64,000 bases of DNA from Actinomycetota bacterium (lineage in GTDB: Bacteria; Actinomycetota; Acidimicrobiia; IMCC26256; PALSA-610): positions 1 to 64,000 of the forward strand of contig PLBO01000063.1 of NCBI GenBank assembly GCA_003134555.1, given 5' to 3'. The notes under the pieces were generated by a model. It saw only the letters and a program-made list of their open reading frames with translations. It was not told where the DNA came from and searched no databases. Shown piece by piece: positions 50,320 to 59,167 of the stretch; position 1 is the first letter of the stretch; each line of letters begins with the position of its first letter. A program made the translations under genes and the position numbers.

Positions 50320-51198
50320 ATGTTGACCTTCTTCCGGGCGATCGTGATCGGCCTCTTCCAGGGTGTGACGGAGTTGTTCCCGGTATCGAGCCTGGGTCAC
50401 TCGGTGTTGATTCCTGCGCTCGTCGGCTGGGACGACCTCGTCAAGGCGCAGTCGACCGAGTCGCCATACCTCGCGTTCCTCGTCGCGCTGCACGTCGGCA
50501 CTGCGCTCGCGTTGCTCGTCTACTTCCGCGACGACTGGATCAAGATCGTCGGCGGCCTCCTCGACAGCGCCCGTCAACGCCGCGTCACGACGCCCGACGC
50601 GCGGGTGGGCATGCTGCTGATCGTCGCGACGATCCCGACCGGCATCGTCGGCCTGCTGTTCGAGCACTCGCTGCGAACGCTCTTCGCCAAGCCGACCGCG
50701 GCGGCGATCTTCCTCACGATCAACGGCGGCCTCCTGCTCGTCGGCGAAAAATTACGCCGCCGGGTCGCGGCCGGCGCGGGATATCGAGGCGATGGTTTCA
50801 CAGGCGGCCGCCGGATCGATTCGCTCAGCTTCGGCGAGGCGATTTTCATCGGCTTTACGCAGATCGGCTCGCTGTTCGCCGGTATCAGCCGCTCGGGTAT
50901 CACGATGGTCGGCGGCCTCATGCGGGGACTCGACCACGAGGACGCGGCGCGGTTCTCGTTCTTGCTCGCGACGCCGATCATCCTCGCCGCGGGCGTCTAC
51001 AAGATTCCCGACCTCTTGGGGCCGCTCGGTGACGGCATACGCGGGCAGGCATTCGTCGGCGCGGTTGTCGCGGCGGTCGCCGCGTATTTCTCGACGCGCT
51101 TCCTCGTGCGCTTCTTCCAGACGCAGAGCTTGACGCCGTTCGGTATCTACTGTCTCGCGGCCGGCGCCTTCTGCATCGTCCGCTTCGCGATTTTCTAA
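50320..51198 (+). CDS. uppP: Undecaprenyl-diphosphatase (BacA family)
   Basis: 292-residue integral membrane phosphatase that recycles the undecaprenyl carrier of peptidoglycan synthesis. The two family motifs are present in slightly variant form: GVTELFPVSSLGHSVL (usual GxTEFLPISSTGH) and FAGISRSGITM. About eight membrane segments are visible. ATG 50320 is preferred. It follows the methyltransferase gene by 80 bp on the same strand and may not be part of that unit. Overproduction of such enzymes gives bacitracin resistance in other bacteria. Confidence 0.94.
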   Translation: MLTFFRAIVIGLFQGVTELFPVSSLGHSVLIPALVGWDDLVKAQSTESPYLAFLVALHVGTALALLVYFRDDWIKIVGGLLDSARQRRVTTPDARVGMLLIVATIPTGIVGLLFEHSLRTLFAKPTAAAIFLTINGGLLLVGEKLRRRVAAGAGYRGDGFTGGRRIDSLSFGEAIFIGFTQIGSLFAGISRSGITMVGGLMRGLDHEDAARFSFLLATPIILAAGVYKIPDLLGPLGDGIRGQAFVGAVVAAVAAYFSTRFLVRFFQTQSLTPFGIYCLAAGAFCIVRFAIF

Positions 51199-51230
51199 CT
51201 GGCGTCGAGAACTGCGAGTCGACCCAGAAA

Positions 51231-53165
51231 TTACGAAACGACGCGCAGCATCTCGTCGATGCTGAGGTCGCCGAGTAGCACGCGGCGCAGGGCGGCGACC
51301 CGCAACGTGTCCATTCCTTGTTCGACCGCGACCCGCTCGATGTCGGCGCTCGGCGCGCGCTCGACGATGAGTCGGGTGATGTCCTCGGTGACGGGCATGA
51401 TCTCGAAGAGCGCGGAGCGTCCGAGGTAGCCGGTCTGGCGGCACATCTGGCACCCGACCGCGGACCGTACGTTGATGCCTACTTCCAGCATCGCCTCGGT
51501 GGCGCCGAGCCGGCGGAGCGTCGCGAGGTCGGGATTCTCGACCGGTATTGCGCAGTTGTCGCACAGCTTTCGGGCGAGTCGTTGGGCGGCGATGCACGAG
51601 ACCGCGGAAGCCACCAGGTAGGGCTCGACACCCATGTCGATGAGCCGGATGGGCGCGGCAGCGGAACGGGTCGCGTGCAGCGTCGACAGCACCAGGTGGC
51701 CTGTGATCGACGCGTCGGCGGCGATCCGCGCCGTCTCGGCGTCGCGAACCTCGCCGATGAGGATCACGTCGGGGTCGGCGCGCAACGTCGAACGCAACGC
51801 GCTCGGGAAGGTCATGCCGGCGCGGGTGTTGATCTGGATCTGCTTGATTCCGTCGAGCCGGTACTCGACCGGGTCCTCGACCGACACGATGCTCTTGTCG
51901 CGCGTGTTGACCGACGAGATCAACGCGTACAGCGTCGACGACTTTCCGGATCCGGTCGGTCCGGTCACGAAGATCGCACCCTGCGGCACGTGGAACGCGC
52001 TCACGAGGCGGTCGTGCTCGTAGGGGGAGAGTCCGATGCTGTCGAGATCCATGGCGCCGCGCACCGGGTCGAGCAGACGAAGCACGACCGATTCGCCGGC
52101 CGCGGTTGGCACCGTCGCGATGCGCACGTCGATCGGCCGACCCCGCACGCTCAGCGAGAAGCGGCCGTCCTGGGGAAGGCGATTCTGCGCGATGTCGAGG
52201 TTGCCCATGACCTTGAGGCGGCTCACCATCGGTCGGAGGATGTTGAGCGGAGCTTCGGAGGTGTCGTGCAGGATGCCGTCGATGCGCATCCGGATGCTGA
52301 CGTTCTTCGACGCCGGTTCGATGTGGAGGTCGGACGCGCGGTCGGCGACTGCCTTCTCGAGCAGCGCGTTGACCAGCTTGACGACGGGACCGTCGTCGAC
52401 GAGCGCGCCCTGACTGATCTCGGCCTGGAGGTCGGCGTCGTCGACCGCGTCGTCGAGCGAGCTCTCGATCAGGTCGGATCCCGAGTAGGCGCGCTCGATC
52501 GCGGCGAGGAGATGTCCGGTGTCGGCGAGCGCGGCCAGGATCGACTGTCCCGTAAGCACGCGGATGTCGTCGAGCGCGAACACGTCGTTCGGGTTCGCCA
52601 TCGCGATGACGATCTGACCGCTCCAACGCTCGACCGGCAGCGCGCAGTAACGACGCGCGACTTCTTCGGGGATCATTCCGGCGAGCAGGACGTCGGGCGG
52701 GTGGGTCTCGAGATCGACGAAGGGGACGCCGAGGTGATCGGCCAGTGCCTGGGAGAGCTGGAAGCTCGTGAGCGCGCCGATGTCGATGAGTGATTCACCG
52801 AGGCGCTTGCGGGTGACGCTTTGGTGCTCGAGCGCGCGCTCGAGGTCGTCCGGCGTGATGAGGCCGCGATCGACCATCGCCTGGCCGAGGCGGGTCATCG
52901 ATGCCCGGCCCTGCGAGGGGAGTCGCATGAAGGGCGGGAAGTCACTGGGCGGCTGTTCGCCGGCGGGCTCCGGTGCGTCGATGGTGTCGAGGTCGTCGTC
53001 CGTGCCGGTGGTCGGCTCGGGGTCGGGCGGCGGGTGCAGCCGCATCGAGTCGAGGATTTGCTGCAGCCGAGCCTCGGTTTCGGGAGCGCTCGCCCGGCGG
53101 GACTCGGCCTTTTGCGGCGTTTGGGTGATTACGTCGGAGCCCTCATGAGAAACCACACCAGGCAA
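51231..53165 (-). CDS. GspE/PilB-type secretion or pilus assembly ATPase
   Basis: 644-residue hexameric motor ATPase. Two N-terminal MshEN/GSPII-E domains (about 95-230) precede the motor core with Walker A GPTGSGKSST (about 405-414), the ASP-box segment EDPVEYRLDGIKQIQINTRAG, Walker B DPDVILIGEVRD, and the HIS box GHLVLSTLHATRS. A tetra-cysteine zinc motif follows (CDNCA, CQMCR). Such ATPases drive type IV pilus or type II secretion assembly in the cytoplasm; no partner genes lie in the window, so the machine it serves is elsewhere. The TTG at 53165 has GGGAGG 4-5 bp upstream; a GTG nine bases later is possible. Confidence 0.93.
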   Translation of the reverse strand: MPGVVSHEGSDVITQTPQKAESRRASAPETEARLQQILDSMRLHPPPDPEPTTGTDDDLDTIDAPEPAGEQPPSDFPPFMRLPSQGRASMTRLGQAMVDRGLITPDDLERALEHQSVTRKRLGESLIDIGALTSFQLSQALADHLGVPFVDLETHPPDVLLAGMIPEEVARRYCALPVERWSGQIVIAMANPNDVFALDDIRVLTGQSILAALADTGHLLAAIERAYSGSDLIESSLDDAVDDADLQAEISQGALVDDGPVVKLVNALLEKAVADRASDLHIEPASKNVSIRMRIDGILHDTSEAPLNILRPMVSRLKVMGNLDIAQNRLPQDGRFSLSVRGRPIDVRIATVPTAAGESVVLRLLDPVRGAMDLDSIGLSPYEHDRLVSAFHVPQGAIFVTGPTGSGKSSTLYALISSVNTRDKSIVSVEDPVEYRLDGIKQIQINTRAGMTFPSALRSTLRADPDVILIGEVRDAETARIAADASITGHLVLSTLHATRSAAAPIRLIDMGVEPYLVASAVSCIAAQRLARKLCDNCAIPVENPDLATLRRLGATEAMLEVGINVRSAVGCQMCRQTGYLGRSALFEIMPVTEDITRLIVERAPSADIERVAVEQGMDTLRVAALRRVLLGDLSIDEMLRVVS

Positions 53166-53307
53166 TCGGCCTCCCAGGACGATCCTGGAGTAATTGACGC
53201 GCCGCGGCGGCTCAATTCACATGCCGAGTCCGGGCGTCGCCGGATCGCCGGCCGCGCTCGGACTCGGATCTATCGTCGGCCGATCGGCCCCCGGCAAGGA
53301 GGAGACG

Positions 53308-53466
53308 ATGGCAACTGCCGACGAGGTGCGCGACGCGTTGCTCGAGCGCATCGCGTATCACACGGTCAGCGCCGACGCGAACGAGGTTCTGACGCTCGCG
53401 AAGGCGTACCGATATCTGCTCGACGAGGAGGACGAAGACGACGACGAGGATGACGACGACGAGTAG
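53308..53466 (+). CDS. Small acidic-tailed protein
   Basis: 52 residues, not recognised. A single helix-rich segment (ATADEVRDALLERIAYHTVSA) is followed by LTLAKAYRYLL and an extreme acidic tail of about 13 Asp/Glu. A very strong AAGGAGGAGACG ribosome site supports real translation. It lies between a secretion ATPase and tRNA-Arg. The charged tail could bind a basic protein, DNA-binding region or metal; that is speculation. Confidence 0.8.
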   Translation: MATADEVRDALLERIAYHTVSADANEVLTLAKAYRYLLDEEDEDDDEDDDDE

Positions 53467-53516
53467 TTGAACGCCCGGGAGGTCAGTAGGGACCTCGTCT
53501 ACACTTGTCGCCTCCG

Positions 53517-53589
53517 GCGCTCGTAGCTCAATGGATAGAGCATCTGACTACGGATCAGAAGGTTGGGGGTTCGACTCCCTCCGAGCGCG
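53517..53589 (+). tRNA. tRNA-Arg (anticodon ACG)
   Basis: 73 nt. The acceptor arm pairs GCGCTCG with CGAGCGC; D-arm AGCTCAATGGATAGAGC; anticodon stem TCTGA/TCAGA with loop CTACGGA (anticodon ACG, read as ICG after deamination); T-loop GTTCGACTC; discriminator G. CCA is not encoded. TACACT about 12 bp upstream may be the -10 box. A hairpin follows at 53597. Confidence 0.97.
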
Positions 53590-53596
53590 CTGAGTT

Positions 53597-53631
53597 GGTG
53601 CAGGTCAGAGCCCATATGGGCTCGCCGCACC
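53597..53631 (+). terminator. Terminator hairpin after tRNA-Arg
   Basis: GAGCCCATATGGGCTC is a perfect 16-bp palindrome, and GGTGC/GCACC forms an outer stem around it, starting 8 bp after the tRNA end. The unusually symmetric core and position fit transcription termination of the tRNA gene. Confidence 0.6.
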
Positions 53632-53811
53632 TTCGCCAAACCGGCCTGCTTGCTAACGGTTGCTCACAAGCGGTTCGTCTGATCGCGGAACACCCCGCGC
53701 AGCAGCTCCACCAAACGAACCTGACGACGACGAGAGATCACGCGAGCGTCCACGCCATGTCTCTACCCGAGCTACCAGCGGGCGGTTCGGGAGCAACGAA
53801 CCCAGGCCGGG

Positions 53812-54453
53812 TCAGAGCCAACCTTCTTTGGTTGCACGCAGTGCCGCCTCGACGCGGTTTCGGACCTGGAGTTTCCGGAAGATCTCTTGGATGTGCGACT
53901 TCACCGTGTTCTCGCTGAGATGAACCCTCGACGCGATCTCTCGGTTGGAGAAACCCTCGGCGATCAAACGGAGAATCTTGTATTGGCTGTCGCTGAGCTG
54001 CGCGTGCGGTTCGGTCGACTCCTGCTTGGCTGGTGCGCCGCGCAGCCGGTCGAGGACCTTGGCGGCCACCGCGGGCGAGACCGCGCCCTCGCCTCGATAG
54101 ACAGCACGAATGCTCTCCTTGAGCGAGAACTGTTTGATGTCTTTGATGACGTAGCCCTTGGCGCCGGCCGAGATGCATTCGTGGACCAGCTCGTCGTCGG
54201 AGTAGGTCGAAACGATCAGCACAGCCGCTTCTGGATGAGACGCGGCGAGCAGCCGGGTGGCTTCGGGCCCACTGATTCCGGGCAGCCGTGCGTCCAGGAG
54301 CACGACATCGGGACGGGCGTCGTCGACGAGCGCGACGATGCCGTCTGCCGAACCGCTCTCGGCAACGACATCGAAGTCCTCTTCGGGCTGCAGGATGGTG
54401 CGGAGACCTTCGCGGACCATCTCGTGATCGTCGACGATCGCGATGCGGATCAC
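53812..54453 (-). CDS. NarL/DevR-type response regulator
   Basis: 213-residue two-component regulator. The receiver domain has Asp8-Asp9, the phosphorylation site Asp54 in VLLDARLPG, Thr83 in VSTYSDD and Lys104 in YVIKDIK; the LuxR HTH is at about 148-213 with LSDSQYKILRLIAEGFSNRE and SENTVKSHIQEIFRKL. Its GTG start overlaps the histidine-kinase stop (GTGA), so kinase and regulator are a coupled pair. In actinobacteria GAF kinases of this type sense oxygen, NO, redox state or light; the signal here is unknown. Confidence 0.95.
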   Translation of the reverse strand: MIRIAIVDDHEMVREGLRTILQPEEDFDVVAESGSADGIVALVDDARPDVVLLDARLPGISGPEATRLLAASHPEAAVLIVSTYSDDELVHECISAGAKGYVIKDIKQFSLKESIRAVYRGEGAVSPAVAAKVLDRLRGAPAKQESTEPHAQLSDSQYKILRLIAEGFSNREIASRVHLSENTVKSHIQEIFRKLQVRNRVEAALRATKEGWL

Positions 54454-55667
54454 CCGGCGGCCTCCGATACGGGAAGGCTGACACGGATGATCGTTCCGGC
54501 CTCTTCGCCATTGCCGACTTCGAATGTGCCCCCGAATTCGACGATCCGTTGGCGCATGTGTCGCAACCCGAAATGCAGGTAGCTGTCCGGAAAGGTGTTG
54601 AGGACCAGATCCGGCACGCCCACACCATCGTCTTGGATGACGAGGTCGAGGCGATCGTCTTCGTAGCGGATGCTGATGAGCACCGTCCCCGCTCGGGCAT
54701 GCCGTTCGACGTTGCTGAGGGCCTCGTTGACGACGGAGACGAGCACGTCCTGAGGCTCGCCCAACCGCGGCAGCGGCGATCCGCTCACGACGAGATGGGT
54801 CTCCAACTCGGACCTCCGTTCGAGCTCCCGGAGCAGAGATTGCACCTCGGACACGAGGTCACCCTCGCCGTGTCCGGGCACCACGAGAGCGAAGATCGCG
54901 CGCCGTACCTCGTCGGCGGTCGTGACGGCGAGGTGTCGTATCGCGAGCAGGCGATCCGCGACATGCTGATCGATGTCGTCCCCCTCGAGGAGCGAGTTGA
55001 TACCAAGCCCGATGGAGAACACCTCTTGTTCGATCTGGTCATGGAGCTGACCGGCGATGCGCTCGCGCTCGCGTGTGAGCAACTGGGTTCGCTCCGCTTC
55101 GTCGAGGCGCACGTGCAGCTGCTCCAGGCTGGTGATCATCGCTCGCTGTCGTTCGTAGAGTCGGGCATTGTCGATCGCCACCGCGACCTGGTTCGCGAAG
55201 GTAGTAAGGATGCGTTCGTCGTCGGAGTCATAGCCGTCGGACTTGTTGGCGACGCCGACCATGCCGATGAGGTCCGTCCCGACGCGGAGCGGGACTCCGA
55301 GAAACTTCCGAACGGGCGGATGCCCCTGCGGCTGACCCACGCTGTTCGGGTCGTGGGGGACATCGTTGGAGATGGTGGGGCGATTCTCCTGGATCGTCAC
55401 GCCCACGACACTCCGGCGAACTGCCATGAGGTGGAACTGATCGTAGAACTCTTCGCCGACGCGTTCGAAGCCTTCGATCGCGGCCACGTCCATCACCCGC
55501 GGTCCGTCAACGAGCAGACCGATGAAGCCGAACTCGGAGACTGTGAGTTGCAGGCAATACTCGAGAGCCCGCTGTTCGATGTCGGAGATCTCGTGCAGCG
55601 CCGCGATTTCCACCGAGATGGAATGGAGCGAGTCGAGCTGGTCCCGGAGGTCGTCGCTGATCGTCAT
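54450..55667 (-). CDS. GAF-domain sensor histidine kinase (HisKA_3 type)
   Basis: 405 residues, soluble. A GAF domain (about 25-175) precedes a HisKA_3 helix (about 190-260) with phospho-His209 in RERERIAGQLHDQIEQ, and the HATPase domain (about 300-405) shows NEALSNVERHARA, DDGVG and FGLRHMRQRI, so it is a competent kinase. No membrane segment, hence a cytosolic sensor. The GAF domain has no obvious heme-binding pattern I can assign. GGGGAG precedes the ATG at 55667. It would phosphorylate the coupled NarL regulator. Confidence 0.93.
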   Translation of the reverse strand: MTISDDLRDQLDSLHSISVEIAALHEISDIEQRALEYCLQLTVSEFGFIGLLVDGPRVMDVAAIEGFERVGEEFYDQFHLMAVRRSVVGVTIQENRPTISNDVPHDPNSVGQPQGHPPVRKFLGVPLRVGTDLIGMVGVANKSDGYDSDDERILTTFANQVAVAIDNARLYERQRAMITSLEQLHVRLDEAERTQLLTRERERIAGQLHDQIEQEVFSIGLGINSLLEGDDIDQHVADRLLAIRHLAVTTADEVRRAIFALVVPGHGEGDLVSEVQSLLRELERRSELETHLVVSGSPLPRLGEPQDVLVSVVNEALSNVERHARAGTVLISIRYEDDRLDLVIQDDGVGVPDLVLNTFPDSYLHFGLRHMRQRIVEFGGTFEVGNGEEAGTIIRVSLPVSEAAG

Positions 55668-56058
55668 CGGGCTCCCCTCGGGGGGATCACGGCCTCGACC
55701 GAGGTCGAAACGAGCGTAGGTCACGGAGCGCGATGCGGCATGCTCACACCCGATCGGGTGATCCCGCTCCCTCGATCGAGCGTCCTGCGCCGCGAACTCC
55801 ACTCCGAGCGGTGTTGCGAAGTTCATTCGTCTGGTTGGTGACCGTCGCGGGTCGGGTCGCAACACTGAAGGCATGAGACCTCGTCGTGATCCCTCGTCTT
55901 CATGCGCGGCGCGAGGTACGGCCAGCCCGTATTGATTCTGCGGTGGAGGGCGCGGAACCTTGCGGCGGGTCGCCGTACCGTCGATGCGATTCCTTTCGTA
56001 CGTTCTGAGGCTGATCGGTACGCCGTGACCGGCGCACGCTCTCGGCGCTACGCAGAAG
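55668..56058. other. 391-bp non-coding region with regulatory palindrome
   Basis: Between the GAF kinase (-) and the atypical regulator gene (+). I see no convincing gene. It includes a 14-bp palindrome at 55747-55760 (separate entry) and a more distant 9-bp inverted repeat, GTGTTGCGA at 55811-55819 with TCGCAACAC at 55857-55865. It must hold the divergent promoters of the two signalling units. Confidence 0.55.
55747..55760. promoter_or_regulatory. 14-bp palindrome upstream of the GAF kinase
   Basis: CACCCGATCGGGTG, a perfect 14-bp palindrome about 80 bp before the GAF kinase start codon. LuxR/NarL regulators bind short inverted repeats, so autoregulation by the coupled regulator is plausible but unproven. 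Confidence 0.45.
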
Positions 56059-56793
56059 TTGGAGGGTCCTACGCAAACCGAAAAAGCCGGACTCTCCAAG
56101 CTGGAGGGGCGATCTCCGTCCGACGCCGCCGGAGAGGACGATGGTCCGGCTTCGCCTCGGTCGAACCGCGTCGACGTCGTGCTCGTCGACAATCGGATCG
56201 TGGTTCGGGAGGGGGTGTGCGCTCTCGTCGAACGGCAGCCCGATTTCTTCGTTGTGGGACAAGCGGCAACCATCCGCGGCGCGCTCGGCCTCGGCCTCAA
56301 ACCCCGCGTCATCGTCACGGAGGTCGATCTGCCCGATGCGAAGCACGGTGAGGTCATCGGCCGGCTCCGCGAATGCTTCTCGGAGGCTTCGATACTGGTT
56401 CTGACACTCGTCGACCGTCCCGCGAAGGTCCAGTCCGTGCTCGCGGCCGGCGCCGATGGCTACCTGCTCAAGACGGCGGCCACCACAGACCTGTTTGCAG
56501 CCATTCGGGCGGTCGCCGCCGGCGAGTTCTATCTCCAGCCCTCGCTGGGAGTCGAGCTTGCGCGCTGGCATCGGCCTCGCGACACGAGCGGACTCTCGCG
56601 GATGGAACAGCTTGTACTGAAGTGGATCGCGCTCGGCCACACCAATCCCGAGATTGCCCGGATCTGTCACGTCAGCCTCCGCACTGTCGAGGCACACCGG
56701 GCGCACCTTCAACGAAAGCTCAATCGCCATACGCGAGCCGAGCTCGTCGAGTACGTGCGAAATGTGGGTCTCGTCGAATTCGACCTTCCGTGA
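56059..56793 (+). CDS. Atypical NarL-like response regulator (phospho-site Asp replaced by Glu)
   Basis: 244 residues. A ~36-residue disordered start precedes a receiver-like domain and a C-terminal LuxR HTH (about 180-240, SLRTVEAHRAHLQRKL). By alignment with the neighbouring NarL protein, the phosphorylation Asp is Glu88 (VIVTEVDLPD) and the first acidic pair is Asp44-Asn45, while Lys138 is kept. It therefore probably does not use normal phosphorylation and may be constitutively active or ligand-controlled. The TTG start lacks a clear ribosome site, so the N-terminus is uncertain. It probably shares a transcript with the GGDEF-EAL gene 18 bp later. Confidence 0.85.
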   Translation: MEGPTQTEKAGLSKLEGRSPSDAAGEDDGPASPRSNRVDVVLVDNRIVVREGVCALVERQPDFFVVGQAATIRGALGLGLKPRVIVTEVDLPDAKHGEVIGRLRECFSEASILVLTLVDRPAKVQSVLAAGADGYLLKTAATTDLFAAIRAVAAGEFYLQPSLGVELARWHRPRDTSGLSRMEQLVLKWIALGHTNPEIARICHVSLRTVEAHRAHLQRKLNRHTRAELVEYVRNVGLVEFDLP

Positions 56794-56811
56794 GACTGCG
56801 ACTCGCGCGGA

Positions 56812-58932
56812 GTGCGCACATGCGGTCCTCCGCCGCGCTCGGGTGGGAACTCCGTGAACCGGAGCGGTGACGCAACAGCAAGCGTACGGCGTCACCGCGA
56901 CGTGCGACCTGGACCGAGACGGAGGCGGCGTCGAACGAAGCATGATGCGCCGGCGACTGCAGACACTGTGAGGAGTGCGGAGCGGCCGTTCGGCCCTACG
57001 CGCATCGCGGCTTCGGGAATGACGCTGGTGCTCGTGGCTCTCGCGGTCTTCGCGACGTGGTCGAACCTGGCCGCGTCGGCGGCGGCCAGGAGAGTCGCGA
57101 CGGCGACGGACCTGCTTGAGTCGTATGACCGCGCGCGTTTCGACCTCAGCCAAGAAGAGTCACTGGACCGCAAGTACCGCATGCAACCGACGAGCGAGAT
57201 TTCGGCCGCTCACACCGAGGTCAGCGTCGACCTGACCGCGACGCTCGATCACCTCCCGGCCGGCGACCGTACGCAACGGCTCGGGCTTGCTCGCCTCCAG
57301 GCGCTCCACAAGACATACACGCAGGGGTTCCCCAGGGTTTTCGCCGCGGTCGACGCGGGGAATTCGACACTCGCCGCGCGTCTCGACTCGTCGATAACTG
57401 AGCCCGCCCTCGTTTCCCTCGAGGCGGCGATCTACGCGGATGCCAATCAGCAAGCTCTGATCACGGCTGCCACGATCCACGACCTGCGGGGCGCCACGCG
57501 TGGCATGTTGCTCGCCACTCCAGTGGCCTTCGCAATCGGCGTACTGGTACTCCTCGTGTTCCTGCGCATCTCACGTAACGATCGGCGCACGATCGAGACT
57601 CGAACCAACCGCGACGCTCTCACCGGTCTTCCAAATCGAGGATCCTTCTACGACCGAGGCGCGCAGGCACTTCTCGGCGAGGAACGAAACGAGTCGATGA
57701 CGTCGGTCCTGGTCATAGATCTCGATCGGTTCAAGGAGGTCAACGACACGCTCGGCCACCGTTTCGGCGATCAGCTCCTTTGCCAGATCGGCCCGCGGAT
57801 CAGCCCGCTGCTGCGACGAACCGACACGCTGTCGCGACTCGGGGGTGACGAGTTCGCGATCCTCTTGCCTGACAGCGGCGGACCCAAGGCGGCGCACCAG
57901 GTCGCGCGGCGCCTCATCTCGTGTCTGCGCGAGCCGTTCATGCTCGACACGCTCAAGTTCACGATCGACGCCACTTGCGGTCACGCCACCTCACCGCAGG
58001 ATGGCACCGACATCGACGCGCTGCTGCAGCACGCCGACGTCGCGATGTACGTAGGCAAGGCGGCCCACAGCGGCGTCGTCGGCTATGACCCGACCCTCGA
58101 TGTCAACTGTCCGGCGCGCCTCGCGATCCTCAACGAGCTCCCCACGGCGATTCGTGACGGAGAGTTGGTGCTGCAATACCAACCCAAGAGAGACATTCGG
58201 ACAGGAAGGGTCGTCGGCGCCGAGGCGCTGGTGCGCTGGCGACACCCCACCCGAGGCCTGATCGCGCCGGACGACTTTGTCCCGGCGGCCGAGCACAGCG
58301 GTCTGATCACGCCGCTGACGACCTGGGTCATCGACGCCGCGCTGACTCAGTGCCGGCACTGGAACGACGGGCCGCCGCGCCCGTACGGACGCGCCGGCCT
58401 GAGCGTCGCGGTCAACGTGTCGGCGCGTAACCTGCTCGACGACAACTTCCCCGTCGAGGTACGCGAGGCCCTCGATCGCCACGGCGTGCCGGCCGCGCTC
58501 CTTGTCCTCGAAGTGACGGAGACGGCGATCATGGCCGATCCGCCTCGGGCCCACGCCATTCTCCAACATCTCCACGACCTCGGTGTGCGGCTCTCGATCG
58601 ACGACTTCGGAACCGGTTACTCATCCTTGTCGTACCTCAAGCTGCTCCCGGTCGATGAGCTCAAGATCGACAAGTCGTTCGTGAGACATATGAACGACGA
58701 GTACAACGACCTCACCATCGTGCGTTCGGTGATCGACCTTGCGCACAACCTCGGGCTCGGAACCGTCGCCGAAGGGATCGAGGACCGGATCACGCTCGAG
58801 CGCCTTGCGGAGCTCGGATGCGACGTCGCCCAGGGTTACTACCTCGCGGGCCCCATGTACGCGGACGCGTTCGATAGCTGGATCCTGGCCGCCGTCGAGA
58901 CGTCGCTCGTCCCGACGAAGTCGGGTCGATGA
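56812..58932 (+). CDS. Membrane GGDEF-EAL cyclic-di-GMP signalling protein
   Basis: 706 residues. The basic N-terminus is followed by two membrane helices (about 65-87 and 225-246) enclosing a ~135-residue extracytoplasmic sensor; then a GGDEF domain (about 262-420) with intact GGDEFAIL and the DLDRFKEVND motif, and an EAL domain (about 430-690) with GAEALVRW, DDFGTGYSSL and EVTETA metal/catalytic positions. Both activities look possible, so it may make and break c-di-GMP depending on the signal. ATG 56812 has GGAG 7 bp upstream, supporting this start over internal GTGs. It lies in one unit with the atypical regulator. Confidence 0.95.
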   Translation: MRTCGPPPRSGGNSVNRSGDATASVRRHRDVRPGPRRRRRRTKHDAPATADTVRSAERPFGPTRIAASGMTLVLVALAVFATWSNLAASAAARRVATATDLLESYDRARFDLSQEESLDRKYRMQPTSEISAAHTEVSVDLTATLDHLPAGDRTQRLGLARLQALHKTYTQGFPRVFAAVDAGNSTLAARLDSSITEPALVSLEAAIYADANQQALITAATIHDLRGATRGMLLATPVAFAIGVLVLLVFLRISRNDRRTIETRTNRDALTGLPNRGSFYDRGAQALLGEERNESMTSVLVIDLDRFKEVNDTLGHRFGDQLLCQIGPRISPLLRRTDTLSRLGGDEFAILLPDSGGPKAAHQVARRLISCLREPFMLDTLKFTIDATCGHATSPQDGTDIDALLQHADVAMYVGKAAHSGVVGYDPTLDVNCPARLAILNELPTAIRDGELVLQYQPKRDIRTGRVVGAEALVRWRHPTRGLIAPDDFVPAAEHSGLITPLTTWVIDAALTQCRHWNDGPPRPYGRAGLSVAVNVSARNLLDDNFPVEVREALDRHGVPAALLVLEVTETAIMADPPRAHAILQHLHDLGVRLSIDDFGTGYSSLSYLKLLPVDELKIDKSFVRHMNDEYNDLTIVRSVIDLAHNLGLGTVAEGIEDRITLERLAELGCDVAQGYYLAGPMYADAFDSWILAAVETSLVPTKSGR

Positions 58933-59167
58933 GACTCAGCTGCCTGACCTGCCTCAGCTGCGGAGGTTGGCGAGCGCACACAACGGGACCTAGGAGGCTC
59001 TCCCAGACGCGCAAGGTCCGACGGGTTCTGCGTCCCCGCCGGGCCTTCTTAGCTAACCGGAACCGAGCAGAGGCTTGGGGCGCCGCCGAATTGGCGGCCG
59101 CTGGTCGTTCGCTCGACCGGCATCGGAACACTTTCACCTGAACTCTCTCACGGAAGGGTTGGGTGAT

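Noticed and set aside
53590-53811. Possible integrated element next to tRNA-Arg
   Set aside because: No integrase, no direct repeat of the tRNA 3' end, and the neighbouring signalling genes look native. Beyond the hairpin at 53597-53631 I see nothing in this stretch.
58933-59167. GC-rich stem (GCCGCC-GAATT-GGCGGC) after the GGDEF-EAL gene as a riboswitch or terminator
   Set aside because: Only a 6-bp stem is visible, with no poly-U and no conserved riboswitch elements; the stretch otherwise holds nothing I can support.
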